Of a DNA stretch of 64,000 nt, positions 60,231-64,000 are shown one piece after another. The notes beneath the pieces were generated by a model. The model ran no database searches, was not told the DNA's origin, and saw only the letters and a list, made by a program, of their open reading frames with translations. The first letter of the stretch is position 1, and each line of letters opens with the position of its first letter. The position numbers and the translations under genes were made by a program. This stretch comes from Tragulus kanchil (Eukaryota > Chordata > Mammalia > Artiodactyla > Tragulidae): contig JAIOJX010000005.1 of NCBI GenBank assembly GCA_022376925.1, forward strand, positions 92,353,001 through 92,417,000. The letters run 5' to 3'.

Positions 60231-60255
60231 CACATGTTTGTCTTGTTTTGTACAA

Positions 60256-60977
60256 GCTATTGCTATTAGGAATCTCTGTGGCCAAAAGTTGTAAAAACTT
60301 GGTGGGCAAAGATGAAGCATCTAAAAGCTGATGAAGTACGCTCCACCTAACTCAAGAAGGACTCCCAAGTTTAAATAAGCTGGTCAGGTAAGCTGTCTAG
60401 GTTAGCTTGACACCAGTCATCCACCAACTTCAAGAAGATTTCCACGCTCACTGTGAAATACCACACAATCCCTAAGCTCATAACACACCCTTCTTAGATA
60501 TTAATCTGTTTTCCCAAACCCAAAAAGGCTTAACTGAAAGAAATGGGATCCTTAAAATTCAAAGAGTTAAGCACTCCACCTTCTGGTACACTGGCTGATT
60601 GTACACCTAAGCACTATTGTCCTGGAGGCTTTAACTATCCTATAAAAATGTCCAAGGGTCACTAATGACAGCCTAAGTTAGAATGGCCATTAGGAGGAAA
60701 TGTTCCAACTATATAAGATCATTTAAGAATCTCACTTGAAAGCAAGAGCCTTCCTGCCCACCACCACCATCAGTCCCTGCAAAAAAGAATGGGATACCTA
60801 TTTTAATTGCCATGTGGAAAGCTCCAGAAGCCTTCAGAACTCCAGAATAGCTTCACTGAAAGATTCATTGCAAAAAGGGTAATGAAAAATTAAAGACACA
60901 AGAAGTACCTAAAACAAGAGACCATATGACTAATGGCAGTCTTTCTGTTTCCCCTTGGTAATGTCATAGAGTTTCTG
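60256..60977. other. BICC1 intron, nothing recognised
   Basis: Unduplicated. Possibly more degraded retroviral or other repeat sequence, but I cannot identify any family. No open frame of note. Confidence 0.45.
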
Positions 60978-61066
60978 GGATTGAGGTTCTCAGATGAGGG
61001 ATGGAACCCAGGCCCTCAGTAGTGAGTGTGCAGAGTCCTAACCACTAGGCTACCAGGAAATCCCTG
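60978..61066 (-). mobile_element. Old tRNA-Glu SINE fragment
   Basis: On the minus strand: GATTTCCTGGTAGCCTAGTG, GTTAGGACTCTGCACACTCA, GGCCTGGGTTCCATCCC, i.e. A- and B-box-like parts of an artiodactyl tRNA-Glu SINE, lacking body and tail. Confidence 0.7.
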
Positions 61067-61208
61067 TCCTCTTTTGAGTACTCATTCTAGTAAGCCTGTC
61101 TGAACTGTCTTTCCACTCTGAAGAGTCTACAAGACCACCAACAAAGGTCTGCCATGTTAGTGGTTGTGGGGCTTCTGGTGGTGGAAGCTTTTCTGTGTCC
61201 CCCACAAC

Positions 61209-61786
61209 TCTTATTTGTAGGGAACAGACTCCAACCTCCTTGACCAATGCTGAGTTCCAAAGGGCAGACTTGAACAGCTGCTAATCAGGAAAGGGAGGGG
61301 ATACCAGAGACAAGGGAAGAGCAGTTGGGAAACAAAGGTGTAGCCTTGGGGGGTCCTGGTTCTGCCTCAAGGGATACACTTAACCACATCTTTGAGCTCT
61401 TCAAGGGAACTAAAACTCTCAACACAGGGAAGACAAAGTATGTGATGAAGTAGTTCTCTCATTCCAGAGAGAAGCCTTGGTTTGAAAGCCTTAAGAACTC
61501 ATCAGACCACCTGAGGCCAGATTAAAGAAATGTAGCCCCCCTCCCCCACTACCCCCGCCACACCCTCATCCTCATCACAACCCTGCCCTTGAACTACTAC
61601 TACAAAACTCCTCACCAAATCATTCCAGGTTGGGACACAGATTTCCAGCGTACAAGCCGGAAGTGTCCTCCTTTGCTTGGTAAAGCAATAAAACTATTTT
61701 TTTCCACTTCACCCCAAACTTTGTCTCTAAGATTCAATCGGCACCAGTGCACAGAAGCTGAATTTTCAGCATCAACAGACATATCT
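61209..61786 (+). mobile_element. LTR-like remnant
   Basis: Starts TGTAGGGAACAGACTCC and ends near CAGCATCAACA. It has an AATAAAAC polyadenylation signal at about 61687 followed by CCACTTCACCCC and TTTGTCTCTAAGATTC, the R/U5 style of class I LTRs. I found no convincing target-site duplication, so the borders are tentative. Confidence 0.5.
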
Positions 61787-62361
61787 ACTCTCAAAGGAGG
61801 GTCCCTGTATGGGCCCCTTCCAGGATGGATGAGATTCTGAGGGATTTTCTTATAAACTGGTACATCATTTCCTTAAACAGCTAAGTGAAATTAAATAGAA
61901 ATTAATGAATAGTCTTGCCAAATTCTGATAGACACTGGGGTTAACCTATATTAAACCCCATATAGAGCCTACAGATGGGAAAACTGGCAGAAGTCAGCTA
62001 CGGGTGAAAATTCTTAACAGAGACCCCACTCCTGGATCTCTGTCTGTAGTACCCAATAGAAAAAGGAAACTAAAATATTTTTTGTACTCTCTTTGGGAAT
62101 ACCTCTTAAGTTCAAGGGGTTGTTCAACAATGCCAGAAATAATTATTGTTTGTCTACACTGGAGACTGGCAAGATAGTTAAAAGATTTTTTTATAAGTAG
62201 CTCTGTAGTCAGAAGTTGGTCAAAAATTGGCAGCTGATATTCAGAAGCTGATGGGAATTTTTTTTTAGGCCTCTTTTCTTAAACCAGAAAGAAACTACCT
62301 ATGCACCCAAAGGGAAAGAAAAACCCTCTGAAGCCTTTGTGAAAAGACCTACTAAAATATT
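61787..62361. other. BICC1 intron, possibly degraded retroviral sequence
   Basis: Follows the LTR-like remnant. A short frame at about 61926-61945 reads ILIDTG, similar to the active-site motif of retroviral proteases, but stops follow within a few codons. Too little to call a gene. Confidence 0.35.
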
Positions 62362-62855
62362 GGGCTTTCCTGGTGGCTCAGCCATTAAAGAATCCGCCTG
62401 CAGGGCTTCCCCAGTGGTTTGGTGGTTAAAAATCTGCCTGCCAGTGCAGGGGTCATGGGTTCAATCCCTGGTCTGGGAAGATCCCACATGCTGTGGAGCA
62501 ATTAGGCCTGTGGGCTACCCTGATCTGCAAGAAGAAAAGCCACCACCATTAGAAACTCATGCACTACAACTAGAGAGTAGCCCCCACTCTCCTCAACTAG
62601 AGGAAGTCCATGCATAGCAACAAAGACCTGGCACAGCCAATAAATAAATAAATATCAAAAAAAAAAAGAACCTGCTCACAATGCAGGAGACCCCAATTTT
62701 ATCCCTGTGTTGGGAAGATCCCCTGGAGAAGGAAATGGAAATGCACTCCAGTAATTCTTCCCTGGAGAATTCTAAGGACAGAGCAGCCTCGTGGGCTACA
62801 GTCCATGGGGTCACAGAGTCGAACAAGATGGAGAGACTAACACTTTCACTCCAAA
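62362..62855 (+). mobile_element. Bov-A2-type SINE split by another SINE
   Basis: Outer element at 62362-62402 (GGGCTTTCCTGGTGGCTCAG head) and 62668-62855 (AATGCAGGAGACCCC, GAAGATCCCCTGGAGAAGGA, GGCTACAGTCCATGGGGTCA). It is interrupted after AATCCGCCTGC. Reading across the gap restores one Bov-A2. Confidence 0.82.
62403..62667 (+). mobile_element. Bov-tA-type SINE nested in Bov-A2
   Basis: GGGCTTCCCCAGTGGTTTGG head, GGTTCAATCCCTGGTCTGGG B-box region, body with AACTAGAGAGTAGCCCC, ending AATAAATAAATAAATATC and an A run. Imperfect target-site remnants AAAGAATCCGCCTGC and AAAGAACCTGCTC lie on either side. Confidence 0.82.
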
Positions 62856-63204
62856 GTCAAACAGCTCTAAATCCAGAAACCAGAAATCTTTTGATTTACA
62901 TCTTTAAAATCTTCTCCCTGGTATTTCTTTAAAAAGCAAATGAAGGACAATGTAGTTGGATGGGTGGCTCAAACTAGAATGTGACTTAGGCTACAACCTA
63001 ATTTTGGGGAGTTGAGAACAACTGTCCTCCTTATTTTACAAATCTTTGCATAAGTAGGAACTAACTCAAGAGGCAATTCAGAGTCCATATTTTTAAATCC
63101 CCTACTTATCCCAAAAGTACTGTAGAAATTCTAGCCTTAGGAAACCAAAGTCTTGGAGGAACTCACATTCTTTCCCTGTATCTTTGAGATGTAAATGTTC
63201 TATT
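62856..63204. other. BICC1 intron, nothing recognised
   Basis: Unduplicated intron with no repeat or exon recognised. Confidence 0.55.
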
Positions 63205-63219
63205 AAAAACTTATGGGTT

Positions 63220-63633
63220 CTAGAACCTATCATAAAAAGTGAAGTAAGTCAAAAAGAGAAAGACAAATACAGTATACTAACTAACACACATATATGGAAT
63301 CTAGTAGGACGGTCTTGGTATCACATGCAGGGAACTCATGGAAAAACAGAGAGAGCATAGATATAGGGACATTGTGGGGAAGAAATAGGGAGGGGGAAGC
63401 ATGGAGGGAGTAACAAGGAAACCTATACTGTTATGTGCGGAAAAGATAGCTAGTGTCATAGTGCTAAGGGAATAGGAGTGCTTACAATGGCTTGGGGTGA
63501 AGGTCTGGAGGGGTGGGATGGGGAGATCTGGGTGGGTGGGGACCATGGATATGCATATGACTGATCTGGGAACATACATGTCTGTGAACAACAAAACTCT
63601 GTAAAATCTTTAAAATAAAGAATAAAAAAAAAA
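63220..63633 (+). mobile_element. L1 3' end with target-site duplication
   Basis: A 5'-truncated L1: GTGAAGTAAGTCAAAAAGAG, a G-rich middle, AATAAAGAATAAA and a poly-A tail. The 15-bp target-site duplication AAAAACTTATGGGTT is at 63205-63219 and 63634-63648. Non-coding. Confidence 0.82.
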
Positions 63634-63648
63634 AAAAACTTATGGGTT

Positions 63649-63857
63649 TATTTCATTCTTTGTAATGGTTGAGTAATATTCCATTTGTATATATGTACAT
63701 TTTATCCATTCCTCTGTCTAAGGATACTTAGGTTGTTTCCATGTCTTGGCTATTGTAAACAATGCTGCAATGAACATTGGGGTGCACATATCCTTTCAGA
63801 TTCATGTTTGTCTCTGGATCTATGCCCAAGAGTGGTATGGTAGGATCGTATGGTAGC
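63649..63857 (-). mobile_element. Antisense L1 3' fragment
   Basis: On the plus strand: GAGTAATATTCCATTTGTAT, GTTTCCATGTCTTGGCTATT, AATGCTGCAATGAACATTGG, ATGCCCAAGAGTGGTATGG; antisense L1 ORF2-end/3'UTR sequence. It is cut by the SINE that starts at 63858. Confidence 0.78.
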
Positions 63858-64000
63858 TCTTCCCTTGTAGCTCAACTGGTAAAGAATCCACCTGCAATGC
63901 AGGAGACCCCATTTTGATTCCTGGGTTGGGAAGATCCCCTGGAGAAGGGAAAGGCTACCCACTCCAGTATTCTTGCCTGGAAAACTCCATGGCTCGTCCA
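63858..64000 (+). mobile_element. Bov-A2-type SINE, runs off the window
   Basis: CTTCCCTTGTAGCTCAACTG head, AAAGAATCCACCTGCAATGC, GAAGATCCCCTGGAGAAGGG, AGTATTCTTGCCTGGAAAAC. The 3' part lies beyond 64000. Confidence 0.85.

Larger units (their letters stand above)
58151..60255. repeat. Tandem duplication 23 (period 1080 bp)
   Basis: Copy A 58151-59195, filler 59196-59230, copy B 59231-60255. The left half is nearly identical between copies. The right half, which is an LTR, differs by several substitutions and an 18-bp length change, more than in any other pair. Confidence 0.93.

Noticed and set aside
791..60255. Paired identical open reading frames read as a tandem gene family
   Set aside because: Each pair is one chance or repeat-derived frame copied with about 1.1 kb of non-coding flank. 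None has recognisable domains except pieces of BICC1 exons and BovB.
791..60255. A real segmental amplification or a new replication-based duplication system
   Set aside because: Constant size, single extra copy at each site, no shared breakpoint sequence, noisy fillers and equal microsatellite lengths fit unmerged assembly overlaps far better.
60978..61066. tRNA gene
   Set aside because: The A- and B-box-like parts belong to a decayed SINE head; there is no acceptor stem or cloverleaf.
1..64000. Prokaryotic features such as operons, CRISPR arrays or plasmid origins
   Set aside because: Splice sites, mammalian SINEs/LINEs and a known vertebrate gene show nuclear mammalian DNA; no regularly spaced short repeats of CRISPR type exist.

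Overview
The window is nuclear DNA from a ruminant mammal. It carries a BovB (RTE) LINE, Bov-A2 and Bov-tA type tRNA-Glu SINEs, artiodactyl L1 3' ends, MIR/L2 remnants and a solo LTR. A further tRNA-Glu SINE type, present at five loci, does not match the bovine families I know. This may point to a ruminant outside cattle, sheep and deer, such as a chevrotain, but that is inference.

The only protein-coding gene I can support is the 3' end of BICC1 (bicaudal-C homolog 1, an RNA-binding KH/SAM protein) on the minus strand. Seven exons with canonical splice sites join in one frame (907 nt, 301 codons plus stop). In transcript order they start at 53637, 48044, 47322, 33919, 23307 (or 22220), 16944 and 4897, and the stop is at 4767-4769. 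They encode the low-complexity linker, the whole C-terminal SAM domain and the natural C-terminus. The KH-domain exons lie beyond 64000. The 3'UTR runs leftward from 4766. Everything else is intron or downstream flank filled with transposable-element debris. Most open reading frames here are chance or repeat-derived.

The dominant structure is not a gene. At 23 places a block of 1.03-1.19 kb is followed at once by a near-identical direct copy. The period is almost constant, blocks start anywhere (introns, exons, the middle of L1, BovB, SINE or LTR), and neighbouring duplications overlap so that some segments occur three times. About 25.5 kb of the 64 kb is redundant. Differences between copies are mostly homopolymer indels and cluster within about 100 bp of each junction, where noisy filler also occurs. 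This looks like unmerged contig or read overlaps in the assembly rather than biology. Its effect is that all seven BICC1 exons appear twice, one as a broken third copy, and one duplicate SAM exon carries a 1-nt frameshift.

Layout: 1-3040 downstream flank or distal 3'UTR; 3125-4766 3'UTR; 4767-6035 last exon twice; 6036-16844 last intron (MITE, MIR); 16845-17990 SAM exon B twice; 18000-22060 intron (MIR, SINE); 22061-23307 SAM exon A twice; 23308-33762 intron with L1, BovB and a second L1; 33763-35033 Ser-rich exon twice; 35034-47167 intron (L2, Bov-A2, antisense L1 with two nested SINEs, MIR, TG minisatellite); 47168-49214 two exons interleaved with a SINE, both duplicated; 49215-53474 intron; 53475-55831 most upstream exon, 2.8 copies; 55832-64000 intron with a solo LTR, an LTR-like remnant, nested SINEs and L1 pieces.
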